In this document: positions 11,041 to 23,780 of the stretch, one piece after another
Layout of the letters: each line of letters opens with the position of its first letter
Numbering within the stretch: position 1 is the stretch's first letter
Assembly (NCBI GenBank): GCA_029582155.1
Contig: CM055901.1
Location: 48,605,228-48,669,227 of the forward strand
Source of the DNA: Panopea generosa
Lineage: Eukaryota; Mollusca; Bivalvia; Adapedonta; Hiatellidae
DNA length: 64,000 nucleotides
Reading direction: 5' to 3'
Notes under the pieces: model-generated
What the model was told of the DNA's origin: nothing
What the model saw: the letters and a program-made list of their open reading frames with translations, nothing else
Databases searched by the model: none
Program-made: the position numbers and the translations under genes

Positions 11041-11067
11041 CTGGCGGGGGAGGGGGGGGGGGGGGGA
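11041..11067 (+). other. G-rich run, possible G-quadruplex
   Basis: GGCGGGGG is followed by A and a run of about 14 Gs. The sequence meets the simple G-quadruplex rule (four or more G-tracts of at least three). The exact G count may be a sequencing or assembly artefact. Confidence 0.5.
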
Positions 11068-11439
11068 GTCAAGTGATGAACAATAAAATGTCAACATGAT
11101 GCTGGTATGGGGGAGGAAGAGCTAGGCTAATGTTATTCTTACCTTATATAATAATAAAAAGCAATCATTTTGACAGTTTTTAATTTCATGACAAGAAGAG
11201 ATATGACTGTTAATAACTTTTTCACCTAACCGCAAGACAATCATAAAACATTGTGTGGTATTTTTGTAATATTTTAGTGACATATTGAAGGGCAGGTTTT
11301 AGTTATGCTCGCCCACTACACATTGAAAAAGACATGATGACATAATGTTCCATATGTGCCATTTGTAAAGCAAACAAGATGTAAGTTATGCATTGTTATG
11401 TAATTGTGGAAGTCTGTCAGCTATAAGTTGTTTGTTTGA

Positions 11440-11560
11440 ATATTTAGCATCATTTTTATATCATCGACGGCTAACAGACGAATAGCTAATCTGACCACTC
11501 TTTCCGGGTTACTGGAAGGTTAACTAGTACTCGAGCACATCCATCTCTGTAACAAGCTGC
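11440..11560 (-). mobile_element. SINE family A fragment, copy 3
   Basis: On the minus strand this matches the 3' half of SINE A (compare 22360-22460): the complements of TGTGCTCGAGTACTGGTTAA, a diverged GGAAACAGTGGTTAG segment, CTGTTAGCC and GATGCTAAATATT occur in the expected order. The tRNA-like head is missing, so it is 5' truncated. Confidence 0.6.
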
Positions 11561-12939
11561 CGCTATGTTTGTCCGTCCGTCCCTCCATCATGTCTAAAGC
11601 ATTGTTTGTAACAAAACTCTAACAGTTCTGAGGGAATACAAAGAAACTTGGAACATGGATAGAGGACAATGTGTGTAAGTGCAGAACAAATGAATCATAA
11701 CTCCACCTTGTTGTCTCCCTTATATTCTTTATTTTTGTCGATTATTTTTACTTGTCCAGAGCATTTGTATATTGAAATCAAAAATATCAAAAATATGGAA
11801 GGAAATCCAACTTCACTTTGAACATGGATAGAGGTCATAGTTCCTGCGGGGTTTTGCAGTCTCACTACAGAAATGTGTTTTTGACATCCTTGTTTCAAAA
11901 TGGAAACTATATCTAAAAACAAACATAAAACACTGATGAGCATGTTAGCACTATCTTTGCTTTCTTGTTAGTTCTGAATCACATACACAGTTCTAAAATA
12001 GAGTATTTGTTATTTACCTAAGATAAAATTAATGTCGTGCTCAAACTACTGTTGCTTTGTCACTATAACAAGGTTGGAAAAATACTATATTGGACAATGC
12101 ATTGCCAATTCCACGATGATGTGTTTTGATTGTTATTTATACCATTCATGCTAACCCCTCTCTGAGAATATAAGTTGAAACAGTACAAGAATAGATATCC
12201 CCGCTGTGTTGCTGTTATGGTTAGGTCATTAACTGGACATGCCATATATAACCTGAAATGTGTTGAAAATGGTGTTAGTTCCCATTGAAAAAAATATATA
12301 TACTTCGGGAATAAATTAGTTCTATTGAAAACAAATCCTAGGATCCATGTGTTGGGACACCTGTTGGTAACACAATTCTGTTTATGTGTGTGCCAAAAAA
12401 AATAACAGAGAGCGCAAGTATTTTAACTCTTGTCATTCAGATTTTTGTTAATAGTTATTTCCCTTTCCACAAAAACTACTACTTTTATTTGGATCAACAT
12501 TTCTGCATATTTATGTTTTCATGACAGTACAATGAATGGTTGCCAAGTGATATATAGGTAATAGTGGTTGCCCATTAAAAAACAAAATCATTTGTAAAAG
12601 TGTGTCACTGAAATCGATTCCTTGGTGTCAATAACAATTGCTCATTGCTTTAATACTATTTCAGTCCCAGGTCACTGGGATAATGTATGCAATGGACTCA
12701 CTGAAACTAATGACCCAGCTATGAACTCGTAACTCAATATTCTGCTCTGAAAGGTGGCGGCAGGGTTAAGGAATGATATTCTGATGATTGTTTCAGTTCT
12801 CTTACAATAATGTATTGTAGTGTAACAGTATGAATATAGGTCTGCTGCTGGAGTAGACATGCCATATACCTCACCTAAATACCTCTCAGCTCCCAAAAGG
12901 GATTTTATTGGGATCTCGAGAAGTCGCAATTTAGGTTTT
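11561..12939. other. Non-coding stretch
   Basis: Holds dispersed repeat debris. GAACATGGATAGAGG occurs twice (11651 and 11819), and 12236-12295 is a 3' fragment of SINE B (CCATATATAACCTGAAATGT, then GTTGAAAATGGTGTTAG). No gene is supportable. Confidence 0.55.
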
Positions 12940-13335
12940 GTATGAAATGTGTGTATGAAATGTGTGTATGAAATGTGTGTGTATGAAATGTGTGTGTATG
13001 AAATGTGTGTATGAAATGTGTGTGTATGAAATGTGTGTGTATGAAATGTGTGTATGGAATGTGTGTATGAAATGTGTGTATGAAATGTGTGTGTATGAAA
13101 TGTGTGTATGAAATGTGTGTATGAAATGTGTGTGTATGAAATGTGTGTATGAAATGTGTGTATGAAATGTGTGTGTGTGAAATGTGTGTATGAAATGTGT
13201 GTATGAAATGTGTTTGTATGAAATGTGTGTATGAAATGTGTGTATGAAATGTGTGTGTATGAAATGTGTGTATGAAATGTGTGTATGAAATGTGTGTATG
13301 AAATGTGTGTGTATGAAATGTGTGTATGAAATGTG
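12940..13335. repeat. 13/15 bp minisatellite (ATGAAATGTGTGT)n
   Basis: About 30 copies of ATGAAATGTGTGT, with or without an extra GT, so units are 13 or 15 bp; single-base variants are rare. The long His/Thr/Phe-rich open frames read from the minus strand here are a by-product of the repeat. Confidence 0.95.
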
Positions 13336-13503
13336 GTAATGAATGCCATAAAGCATACTGCCAGTTTATCTAATATTAAAGTGTTTACCTAACCTGAAAC
13401 TCTATGTAATTTATAGTGTAATAAAGACCAATTCCAGAGCCATTTATTGTTCATAAAAATGGGTGGACATTCATTGGGAGGCGGGTAGCGCTATTTGTGG
13501 ATA

Positions 13504-13981
13504 CACTCGGGTGCCATTATAACACGGTCCGATATAACGTGTAACTCGTTATAGCGTGGTTTGTCTATAGCTCCCAAGTTAAAAATTTATATTTTCAACC
13601 AGATTTATTAAAAACCCGTGGTATAACAACTGGTGAATTGATAAAAAAATCTCAACTAAATCGCTAAGTGTTTGCAAGCTCATTATATTTTTCAAAACTG
13701 TGACCATGTATTTGTGCCTCAATAACACTTTGATTTAGGCTGACATGGTAACTTCTTATTGTTATAAACAACATCACTTTTAATTGATTTACACAAACAC
13801 ACAATGGTCTGTCATATTTATCAACCATTGTCATATGTTTGTTTACTGTACTTCCACGGATAAAACATTGCCAAATAATGAAGCACAGTGCACCTTGGGA
13901 TATTTATAAAACGGTTCCTCATTTATCGCAGTTTCATTCTGTGAATCCCCGCCACCCCATTATATAACGGGACCCCGAGTG
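13504..13981. mobile_element. TA-flanked MITE-like element, copy 1
   Basis: Terminal inverted repeats: CACTCGGGTGCC at the left and CACTCGGGGTCC reading inward from the right. TA precedes the left end; the right flank has CA, probably a mutated TA. Subterminal text is rich in CGTTATA/TATAACG motifs. The interior (around 13800-13910) matches the reverse complement of 54840-54970, so this and 54782-55247 are the same family in opposite orientation. TA target and CAC/CAG ends suggest a Tc1-mariner/pogo relative; no coding capacity. Confidence 0.75.
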
Positions 13982-14857
13982 CATTTGTAGATAAATTAAT
14001 TAATTTATAAGTACAGTTTATTGGTGGTAAATGAAAATGTATCACTTTTGGAAGCCTGTCTAGATAAATATATTTAATAGCCAAAAAGGATGTTGTTTTA
14101 TGGACTTTTTATGCTGTTGTATTCCAACATTAAACTTTTACCTTGAATTTAAAGAATTTAAGTTGTAAAATAATAAGTCTGACCCACTGAGTTGATGATC
14201 CATAAAATGTTGTTTTACACTTTAAAAAGAACAATTTCTGAAATTTCTAGAATTTTTTATATAAATAGCAATACAAAACTAATAATTAAGCAGTGTATGG
14301 ATAGCACTGCCCTAAACCATACTGCAATATTTAGGGTGACCTTGACCTTTGTGGAACAATAACTTTTAAGTTGAGTTATCAAATTTACTCTATAGTTATG
14401 GTATTGGTAGTACTATTTAAAATGAAGCAGATTTGCCCAGATGACTTTGACCTCTAACAATAACAATTATTTTATTTTTTTGTCTTTAACTCTGTTTCTC
14501 ATTTAGTATTAGCCCCAGAGCCACTGACCTTTGTCCATAATTTTGTTATGAGTAGTAATACTACCCAAAAGCATGAAACATTTGTGTAAATGACCTTGTC
14601 TTCTACAATTAAATAACTTGACATACAAATTGTAAAGTTTTTGTGCTAAGCTGCAATTCTTTGAAACTGTTTGCGCAAAAGTCAAATGAATAACTTCGTA
14701 GCCTTACTTTAGTCAAGATTACCAGATACTTACCTATCTATACTTCCAGCAATCATGAATTGATTGGTATAAGAACCCTAGCTTCCAAGGGAGAACATTT
14801 ATTGGCAATTGCATTACTGATTAACCTATAAATTAAGGAAGATATTTACCTGCACTT
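13982..14857. other. AT-rich non-coding stretch
   Basis: No gene. Between about 14330 and 14620 there is a loose repetition of TGACCTTGACCTTTG/TGACTTTGACCTCT motifs, which looks like a decayed ~110-160 bp tandem module. Confidence 0.5.
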
Positions 14858-17800
14858 CCATAGGTCAGGACAGTAGCTTTCTGGTCAGGACAAATAGCTT
14901 TCTGTTCAGGACAAGTAGCTTTCTGATCAGGACAGTAGCTTTCTGGTCCAGACAAGTGGCTTTCTGGTCAGGACAAGTACCTTTCTGGTCAAGACAAGTA
15001 CCTTTCTGGTTAGAACAGTAGTTTTCTGGCCAGAACAGTAGCTTTCTGGTGAGGACAAGTAGCTTTCTGGTCAAGACAAATAGCTTTCTGGCCAGGACAG
15101 TAGCTTTCTGGTGAGAACAAGTAGCTTTTTGGTCAAGACAAATAGCTTTCTGGTCATGACAGTAGCTTTCTGGTAAGGACAGTAGTTTTCTGGTCAGGGC
15201 AAGTAGATGTCTGGTCAGGACAAATAGATTCCTGGTCAGGGCAGTAGCTGGTCAGAACTGTAGCTTTCTAGTCCGGACAAACAGCTTTCTGGTCAGAAGA
15301 AGTAGCTTTCTGGTTAGGACAAACAGATTTTTGGTCAGGACAGTGGCTTTCTGGACAAGACAAACAGTTTTTTGGTCAGGACAGTGGCTTTCTGGACAAG
15401 ACATGTAGCTTTCTGGTCAGGACAAGTAGATTTCTTGTCAGGACAAGTAGCTTTCTGGTCAGAACAGTGGCTTTCTGGTCAAGACAAGTAGCTTCTGGTC
15501 AAGACAAGTAGATTTCTGGTCGGGACAAATAGCTTCTGGTCAGAACAAGTAGCTTTTATAAAAAGTAATTTTCTGGTTATCCGGTCAGGACAAGAAGCTT
15601 TCTGGTTAGGACATCAGCTTTCTGGTCAAGACAAGTAGCTTTCTGGTCAGTACAAGTAGATTTCTTGTCAGGACAAGTAGCTTTCTGGTCAGAACAGTGG
15701 CTTTCTGGTCAAGACAAGTAGCTTCTGGTCAGGACAAGTAGATTTCTTGTCAGGACAAGTAGCTTTCTGGTCAGAACAGTGGCTTTCTGGTCAAGCCAAG
15801 TAGCTTCTGGTCAAGACAAGTAGATTTCTGGTCGGGACAAATAGCTTCTGGTCAGAACAAGTAGCTTTTATAAAAAGTAATTTTCTGGTTATCCGGTCAG
15901 GACAAGAAGCTTTCTGGTTAGGACATCAGCTTTCTGGTCAAGACAAGTAGCTTTCTGGTCAGGACAAGAAGATGTCTGGTCATAAGTAGATTTCTTGTCA
16001 GGACAGTTACTGTAGCTTTCTGGTCAGGACAAGTAGGTTTTTTCATCAGAACTGGCTTACTGGACAAGACAAGTAACTTTCTGATCAGGACAAGTAGCTG
16101 TCTCTGGTCAGGACAAGAAGATTTTTTGTCAAGACAAGTAGCTCTCTGATCAGGACAGGTAGCTTTCTGGTCAGGACAATATCATTTTGGTCAGGACAGT
16201 GGCTTTCTGGCTAAGACAAGTAGCTTTCTCTGGTCAGGACAAGTAGCTTTCTGGTTATCTGGTCAGGATAAGTAGCTTTCTGGTTAGGACAGCAGCTTTC
16301 TGGTCAAGACTAGTAGCTTTCTGATCAGTACAAGTAGATATCTGATCAGGACAAGTAGATTTCTGGTCAGGTCAGATAGCTGTCTGGTCAGGACAAGTAG
16401 CTTTCTGGTCAAGACAAGCAGTTTATTGGTCTTAACAGTAGTTGGTCAGAACAGTAGCTTCTGGTCAGGACAAGTAGATTTCCAGTCGGGACAAATAGCT
16501 TTCTGCTCAGAACAGTAGCTTTCTGATCAAGACAAGTAGCTTTCTGGTCTGGACAGTAGTAAGTTAGGACAGTAGCTTTCTGGTCAGGACAAGTAGCTTT
16601 CTGATCTGGACAGTAGCTTTCTGGTCAGGACAAGTAGCTTTCTGGTCAGGACAGCATTTGGTCAGGAAGGGTAGCTTTGTGGTCAGGACAAGTAGCTTTC
16701 TGGTCAGTACAGAAACTTTTTGGTCAGAATAAGTAGCTTTCTGGTAAGGACAGAAGCTTTCTGGTCAGGAAAAATGGCTTTCTGGTCAGAATGAGTAGCT
16801 TGCTGGTCAGGACAGTGGCTTTCCGGTCAATACAAGAAGCTTTCTGGTCAGGACAAGTAGCTTCTGGTCAGGACAAGTAGCTTTCTTGTTAGGACAAGTA
16901 GCTTTCTTGTCAGGACAAGTAGCTTTCTGGTCAGGAAAAAACAATTTTCTGGTCAGAACGAGTAGCTTGCTGGTCAGGACAGTGGCTTTATGGTCAATAC
17001 TTGAAGCTTTCTTGTCAGCACAAGTAGCTTCTGGTCAAGACAAGTAGCTTTCTGGTTAGGACAAGTAGCTTCTGGTCAAGACAAGTAGATTTCTGGTCGG
17101 GACAAATAGCTTCTGGTCAGAACAAGTAGCTTTCTGGTAAGGACAAGAAGCTTCTGGTCAGGAAAGGTAGCTTTGTGGTCAGAACAAGTAGCTTTCTGGT
17201 CAGTACAGTAGCTTTCTGGTCAGGACAAGTAGCTTTCTGGTAAGGACAAGTAGCTTTCTGGCCAGGACAAACAGCTTTATTGCCAGAACAAGTAAGTAGC
17301 TTTCTGGCCAGGACAAGTAGCTTTCTCATCTGGACAATAGCTTTCTGGTCTGGACAAATAGCTTTCTGGTCAGGACAGTAGCTTTCTGGTCTGGACAAGT
17401 GGCTTTCTGGTCAGTACAGTAGCTTTCTGGTCCGGACAAGTTACTTTCTGGTTAGAACAAGTAGCTTTCTGGTTAGTACAGTAGCTTTCTGGTCAGGACT
17501 GTGGCTTTCTGGTCAGGGCAAGTAGTTTCTGGTCAGTGCAGTAGCTTTCTGGTCAGGACAAGTAGCTTTCTGGTCAGGACAGTAGCTTTTTGATCTGAAC
17601 AGTAGCTTCTGATCAGGACAAGTAGCTTTTTGGTCAGTACAGTAGCTTTGTGGTTAGGTCTATGGCTTTCTGGTCAGAACAAGTATCTTTCTGGTCAGGA
17701 CAGTGGCTTTCTGGTCAGAACTGTGGATTTCTGGTCAGAACAAGAAGCTTTCTGGTCAGGACTTCGGCTTTCTGGTCAGGACAGTAGCTTTCTGATCAGA

Positions 17801-17885
17801 ACAAACAGCTTTATTGTTAGGACAAGTAAGTAGCTTTCTGGTCAGGACAAGTAGCTTTATGGTCAGGACAAGTTGTTTTTTAAGT
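14858..17885. repeat. 20/21 bp minisatellite, ~145 degenerate copies
   Basis: The unit is close to GTAGCTTTCTGGTCAGGACA, alternating between CAA-type (21 bp) and CA-type (20 bp) spacing, with many substitutions and small indels. Higher-order duplication is visible: the block around 15551 (AGCTTTTATAAAAAGTAATT) recurs at 15863, an offset of 312 bp. Short open frames here are repeat artefacts. Confidence 0.95.
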
Positions 17886-18044
17886 ACTTGGTTGTCTGGA
17901 CAAGTACATGTAGAAGTAAATGTCATACCTGGAATATAATTCATATGTTTGTAGATTGGTAAGATGCGTAAAAATGGTTAAAATCAATTTCAACAATGCC
18001 ATGTGTCCCCTATGACCTTGTCTATTTAATTAAAGGGACAGTAG

Positions 18045-18175
18045 AAAGTTGTATAGGGTTGACTGCTCGGGCCAGAGGATCCCAAGACCCAACCAGATGA
18101 CCTCTCAGAAACAACTCTCATTACTGGTTTTATCCAGGAAACAATCTCTAGAGTAATTCATATATCACAAATCAG
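18045..18175 (+). repeat. Diverged SINE family C copy 2
   Basis: Matches the family C tail (ATTACTGGTTTTATCCAGGA, then AGAGTAATTCATAT) with a decayed head around 18055-18090. Much less preserved than the copy at 10823. Confidence 0.45.
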
Positions 18176-20770
18176 TATGAGTTTATACATGACCAGCATT
18201 GCTACATGTAGATCCGTATTTAACAAAGTTTAATATGAAACAACATATTTTGGACTCTGGTGACGTATTTCATCTAAATTGGCCATTAACATACGTCTGT
18301 TAACTTATCTTCCAGCAGATACACTCTCAGCCGTAACAAAATCTGCATAATACATTACAAGAACTTTAAACACTTTATTTTATTTGCTGATTTTATTGAT
18401 TATAAAATGTACTCAACTCTACTGCAAGTGTGATTCTTTCTTCACATTTGGTGTATTTTGAAAACAGTAATTATGGTAATGACAGTTTAACATGCAAGTG
18501 GTTAATTAGCATCGTGTCCAATTACATAACATTAAGATTTTCTTCATAGTTAAATACTGGCGCTTTATTTTTTTTTTAAGAACTGTAGACGGTATAATTA
18601 CCTAGCTAGATTTAAATTGTTGCCCGCCCTAATTATCACAGGATTGTATAAACAAACAAACCAATTTAAAATGTTAGTCGGTCAATTTTAAGATAATGTC
18701 CTTTTTGACTGTTAATTGCTGTACTACCAGTACAGTGAACCCTATATATGTATATATGTACATTTATTTTCTATTTTCTTGTAAGTAGATATGCCATATC
18801 ATATGTGTCATATTATAACAAAAAGGCAAACATCTTCCGTTTAATTTTGCTTTCAACAATTGCATTTTGAAATCTCATGACATTTTTGTCATCTATAAGT
18901 TCTCCATAGGCTTTGGCCATTCAGAGTTTGGAAAGTAGTGACAAATGAAATCAGGTGAGCAAATTAAGCCCAGTTGGACCTCTTGTGCATTTATTAATTT
19001 ATCAGACAACTGCCACAAGACAAATAACAAATAGATTAGTTGTCATTCCCTCCTGGTAAGGTAAGTTTTGATATTGCCATGTGACAGCCAAGCTCCTTAT
19101 AAAGTCATTTGCTGTATGTTATATCTAGCCTTTATCATATAGGGTCACCTCAGTTGAGAACAGTTATAATGAAAAAAACGTGTTACTTCTATAAAAGACC
19201 AAGTGACACCATTTGCGAGACAAAAAAAATCAGAAAGTACATCTATAATATTTTCTTTCAAAAATCTTCCTCAAAGAAGTAACCTTATTACACAATTTTT
19301 GATAAAGGCCAGATGGCTGAAAATTAAATATTGAGTGAATTAAATTGAACTTGTGTAACATCTATAATATACCACAGAAAAATCAGAAAGTACATCTATA
19401 ATATACCACAGAAAAATCAGAAAGTACATTTATAATATACCATAGAAAAATCAGAAAGTACATTTATAATATACCACAGAAAAATCAGAAAGTACATCTA
19501 TTGTATACAACAAAATAAAAGTCCATTTAACATGCAGTGTATAAAAGGCGATCAAAAAATTACTTTTGACATGTGTGTAAAATGCCAGTAATGATTCTTA
19601 ACAGTTACCAACTTTAAAACATTTCAACCAACTTCCCGAGTGGTTAATCATTTTACTTTCCATAAAAAATTGATGTTTATTGTTAGGGGGTGTTTATTAG
19701 AACATATGTGGTATAAACCTGTCTGTTTGATACAGATCACATCAAGACAAAATATTAATAATTCCATTTTCTGAGCAAACATATTGTTCATTAAACACTG
19801 AAATAAATTTGGTTTAGGATGGGCATGCAACTGAGTGTCATTTTTAGATTGGATACTAAAGCTTCCTGATAACACATACTTTTCTTTCAGTGAATTAACC
19901 ATATTTCTTACTATTAATCATCTTCCAGTCACTAAAGCCTAATATTTCTTATTCTATTCATTTACCACATAAAGCTTCGCAATTTTTTTGCTGTAACTTA
20001 TCTCCGACTGTATAGAGCCTCTAATACTTCTTGCTTTTCTAATGCTGACTGACATTTACCTAATACAGACGAGAGCATTTGAGAGCATTTTGACACGGGC
20101 AGATAAAAGGTAAAATAATCCTTTCCTTACCACTCTTATCAATCGATCATCCATTTCTTTATTTTTTGTCAGCAATACGTTTCTCAAAATCTTATTATGG
20201 AATAAAGTTGACACTTTATTATTAGCATTTTTTTCTGGTTTTAATTTGAAATTCAGAATGACAGGTTAAATTTGATATACACTAGAGGTTGGTTTCCATA
20301 TAAGGTGTCCATTTAAATAACTAGTTGTTAATTGCAATGTGTTGTCATTGCATAGGTTGTGTAATGGAAATTGATAAAAATGGTTATTGTTTGCTAATTG
20401 ATTCATTTAATTTCTTATGTGTCGACTGACTAATTTGAATTATTTGGCATTCTCAAATTAAAACTATATATTTCTCAACCAAGGCCTATTGGGGAATTTT
20501 TATTAACTTATCCAAAAAAAAGAGAAGACATTTCACAGTAACTGGCTTCTTTTATAGTCACGCTAGTTTTAAATGTTGAAAGGAAAATGGTAGCAGAAAT
20601 GTGCAAAAAATAATTGTGAAATATGAAGAGGAAAATTTACATATGGAAGTATGTAGGTTTGACTGCCATTAGTCTCATACCAAGTATTTAAAAAAAATAT
20701 ACTAAAAGTCGACACGGTGACAGTGTGGGGTATCATATCATGTATCTAGGGCAATAAAGCTGATACAGTA
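18176..20770. other. AT-rich non-coding stretch
   Basis: No gene and, apart from the short array at 19377-19507, no strong structure. CAGTGAACCCTATATATG near 18733 could be one end of a CAGT-type MITE, but no partner end was found. Confidence 0.5.
19377..19507. repeat. 34 bp tandem repeat, ~4 copies
   Basis: The unit contains AAATCAGAAAGTACAT followed by YTATAATATACCACAG, repeated about four times with one or two changes per copy. An isolated related copy lies at 19225-19250. Confidence 0.9.
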
Positions 20771-21035
20771 CACTACACTACACTACACTACACTACACTA
20801 CACTACACTACACTACACTACACTACACTACACTACACTACACTACACTACACTACACTACACTACACTACACTACACTACACTACACTACACTACACTA
20901 CACTACACTACACTACACTACACTACACTACACTACACTACACTACACTACACTACACTACACTACACTACACTACACTACACTACACTACACTACACTA
21001 CACTACACTACACTACACTACACTACACTACACTA
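20771..21035. repeat. Perfect pentanucleotide microsatellite (CACTA)53
   Basis: Fifty-three uninterrupted CACTA units with no substitution, 265 bp. This is a microsatellite and unrelated to CACTA transposons. Such purity implies recent expansion or strong homogenisation; assembled length may underestimate true length. Confidence 0.98.
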
Positions 21036-21040
21036 CAAAG

Positions 21041-21445
21041 TATAGTACAGGTACCAGGTACAGTACAGTACAGTGCAGGTACCAAGTACAGTACAGTATA
21101 GTACATGAACCAAGTACAGTACAGGTACCAGGTACCATACAGTACAGATACCAGGTACAGTACATGTACCTGGTACAGTACAGTACAGGTACCAGGTACA
21201 GTACAGTTCAGGTACCAGTACCAGGTACCAAGTACAGGTACCAAGTACAATATAGGTACAGTACAGTACAGGTACCAGGTAAAGTACAGTTCAGGTACCA
21301 GTACCAGGTACCAAGTACAGGTACCAAGTACAATATAGGTACAGTACAGTACAGGTACCAAGTACAGTACAGTACTGTACAAAGTATAGGTAAAGGTACA
21401 GTTCATTACAGTACAGTATTGTACAGTACTGTATGGTACAGTGAA
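21041..21445. repeat. GTAC-rich cryptic repeat (GGTACC / AGTACAGTAC)
   Basis: An irregular mix of GTACAGTACA, GGTACCAGGTAC and related words follows directly after the CACTA tract. Nearly every word contains the self-complementary GTAC or GGTACC, so each strand can fold on itself. A block around 21191-21255 is repeated at about 21279-21340 (88 bp offset). Open frames on both strands here are composition artefacts. Confidence 0.9.
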
Positions 21446-21556
21446 TTAGAATACATTACATAATGTTATTGGATACTCAGAACTAATGTATAAATACAAC
21501 ACAAAATTTTATTCAGAAGTGTAGACCACTGGCCCATAATACAAATATATACAATA

Positions 21557-22697
21557 CACTTGGGTCCTGTTATTTCGCAGTTCTTGGGGCACAAAACGAA
21601 ACCGCGTTATAAGCGGACCGTGTTATAGCAATAATTACCTCGAAAAAAATCAATGTCGGTTATTCACACCTATCGTGCTGTCCAACTCTAAGTGAATGCT
21701 ATTTTTGGCATTGTAATATGATACAATGCGTATTTGGTTACAACAGATACACTTAAATATGTATAATATTAATACAAAAAAAAAGAAAAGAAAGAAAAAC
21801 GTTTTCGTGTTTCAATTATTCTAAAATTGGCAGCCATTTCCATTTAACCTGGAAGGAGAAAAATAGGTGTCTATATAAAAAATCGCACTTCAATTTAAAC
21901 ACAACGCTGTTAGTGTTAAAATATTAAAAATGTATATCTGAAGTATTAACAACAATAAAATAATAAAAATAAGTTTATATTAATACCTGTCAACCACTTC
22001 GTTGCTTGATCATGTGATCACTCGATAAAAACAAAGTTTGCATATGGCTTCTGTGTTTGGCGCGTGACAGCATTTATTGAAACGCTCGGGATTATTACAA
22101 ACTGTTAATAGTCAATGCTGGCATGAATCAATCACTTAAACTATCCTTTAAACCACCATGAGGTAATGGTTGTAATAGTTCATTAAAAGCCGGACCCAAT
22201 AAGCTCAGTCCGTTACGCGTCTGACTATCAATCCAGGGGTCGTGAGTTCGAATCCCCCGCCCGGCAACAGTCTCCGTGATGATTGATATACGACATTGTG
22301 TCTCATTATCATTCGTCTCTCACCACTGATTCAAGTGGGAAAGTTATCAGTTATTTGCGGAGATGGGGTGTGCTCGAGTACTGGTTAATCCCAGGAAACA
22401 GTGGTTAGGTTAATTGATTGTCTGTTAGCCCTCAATGGCATAAAAATGATGCTGAATATTCAATCAATCAATCAATCAATCATTATAATCAAGGCTAATT
22501 GGTGAGAAGAAGATGAGCGGTTATCAAATCAAAACATGGCGACGATCTTTTGTTTGGTTGTCATTTGATCATTCGCGCAGATTTTTAAGTTTTATATCAC
22601 GACTTTTCCACCCTGCTGAAAAAATGGAAACCAAGCAAAAACCGCGTTATAATGGAATTCGCATTATATCGGGCTGCGTTATAACACGACCGCAGTG
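21557..22697. mobile_element. TA-flanked MITE-like element, copy 2, containing a SINE
   Basis: TA at 21555-21556 and 22698-22699 brackets termini CACTTGGGTCC (left) and, reading inward from the right, CACTGCGGTCG. Further in, both ends carry AACCGCGTTATAA-type motifs, as in copy 1. The SINE A copy at 22189-22483 is nested inside. The 63-codon open frame at 22513-22704 overlaps the terminal repeat and is not a recognisable protein. Confidence 0.75.
22189..22483 (+). mobile_element. tRNA-derived SINE, family A, copy 2
   Basis: The head has TAAGCTCAGTCCGTTACGCG (A-box) and GTGAGTTCGAATCCCCCG (B-box), closing with CGCCCGGCAA. The body matches 6066-6285 closely: GTGTCTCATTATCATTCGTC, TGTGCTCGAGTACTGGTTAA, GGAAACAGTGGTTAGGTTAA. 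The 3' end is an (ATCA)n-type tail (ATTCAATCAATCAATCAATC). Head and tail are both intact, so it is the best preserved family A copy in the window. Confidence 0.85.
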
Positions 22698-22699
22698 TA

Positions 22700-23240
22700 G
22701 ATAGAAATCATGAGAGTGATTCTTGACAGTCATTTCAACTGGCATGTTCTAATTTCTAAGCATTTTATAAATATTACAAAAACCAGGCTGACATTTACTA
22801 CATTGTTTTATCATTTATATAGAACACAAATATAATGCTTGAAGCAAATTCATGGCATTGCTAGTGTTACTTTATTATATTGTCGGAAAGAAGCAATTTA
22901 CCTTATTATCTTTTCTTTTTTTTTGTAAAAAATAAAGAAACTGTATAATATATGTATGCCGCATATAGAAAAAACTTCATGTACTTTATTTCTCCTAATT
23001 AACGTGCCTGGGTACTTCACATTTTATTTTAGACTTTACATTCACATTACCAGAAGTGTGATATGAAAACTTAGACCTTATGTTTCCTAAGGTAAAAAAC
23101 AATGGTTACCACTGAACTCATCTAAAAGCACTGATCAGGTTCCTGAATAAAACTTTTGTTGGTCTTTTAGAATTTTCAGTTATTATCTTTTTTAGAAAAA
23201 AGTGTCAAATTGGTATAAAATCATCACAATAACATTAAAA
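22700..23240. other. AT-rich non-coding stretch
   Basis: Nothing supportable: no gene, no array, several A/T runs. Confidence 0.55.
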
Positions 23241-23780
23241 TCAATGATATCTATGTAGATTAATACATTAAATTGCAGTGGCGATCATTGTCAATGATAT
23301 CTATGTGGATTAATACATTAGATTGCAGCGGCGATCATTGTCAGTGATATTTATGAGGTTAAATACATTAGAATGCAGCGGCGATCATTGTCAGTGATAT
23401 TTATGAGGATTAATACATCAGATTGCAGGGGCGATCATTGTCAGTGATATTTATGAGGATTAATACATTAGATTGCAGCGGCGATCATTGTCAGTGATAT
23501 CTATGTGGATTGATACATTAGATTGCAGCGGCGATCATTGTCAGTGATATTTATGAGGATTAATACATTAGATTGCAGCGGCTATCATTGTCAGTGATAT
23601 TTATGAGGTTAAATACATTAGATTGCAGCGGCGATCATTGTCAGTGATATTTATGAGGATTAATACATTAGATTGCAGCGGCGATCATTGTCAGTGATAT
23701 TTATGAGGATTAATACATTAGATTGCAGCGGCGATCATTGTCAGCGATATTTATGAGAATAAATACATTAGATTGCAGTG
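23241..23780. repeat. 50 bp minisatellite, ~11 copies
   Basis: The unit contains GATTGCAGCGGCGATCATTG followed by TCAGTGATATTTATGAGGAT and TAATACATTA. The spacing is exactly 50 bp throughout with a few substitutions (TCTATGTGG versus TTATGAGG types). Confidence 0.95.

Noticed and set aside
12672-13356. His/Thr/Phe-rich frames of 141 and 225 codons
   Set aside because: Produced by the 13/15 bp ATGAAATGTGTGT repeat; no independent coding evidence.
20771-21035. CACTA transposon end
   Set aside because: It is a pure pentanucleotide microsatellite; there are no inverted CACTA termini with a 3 bp target duplication or transposase.
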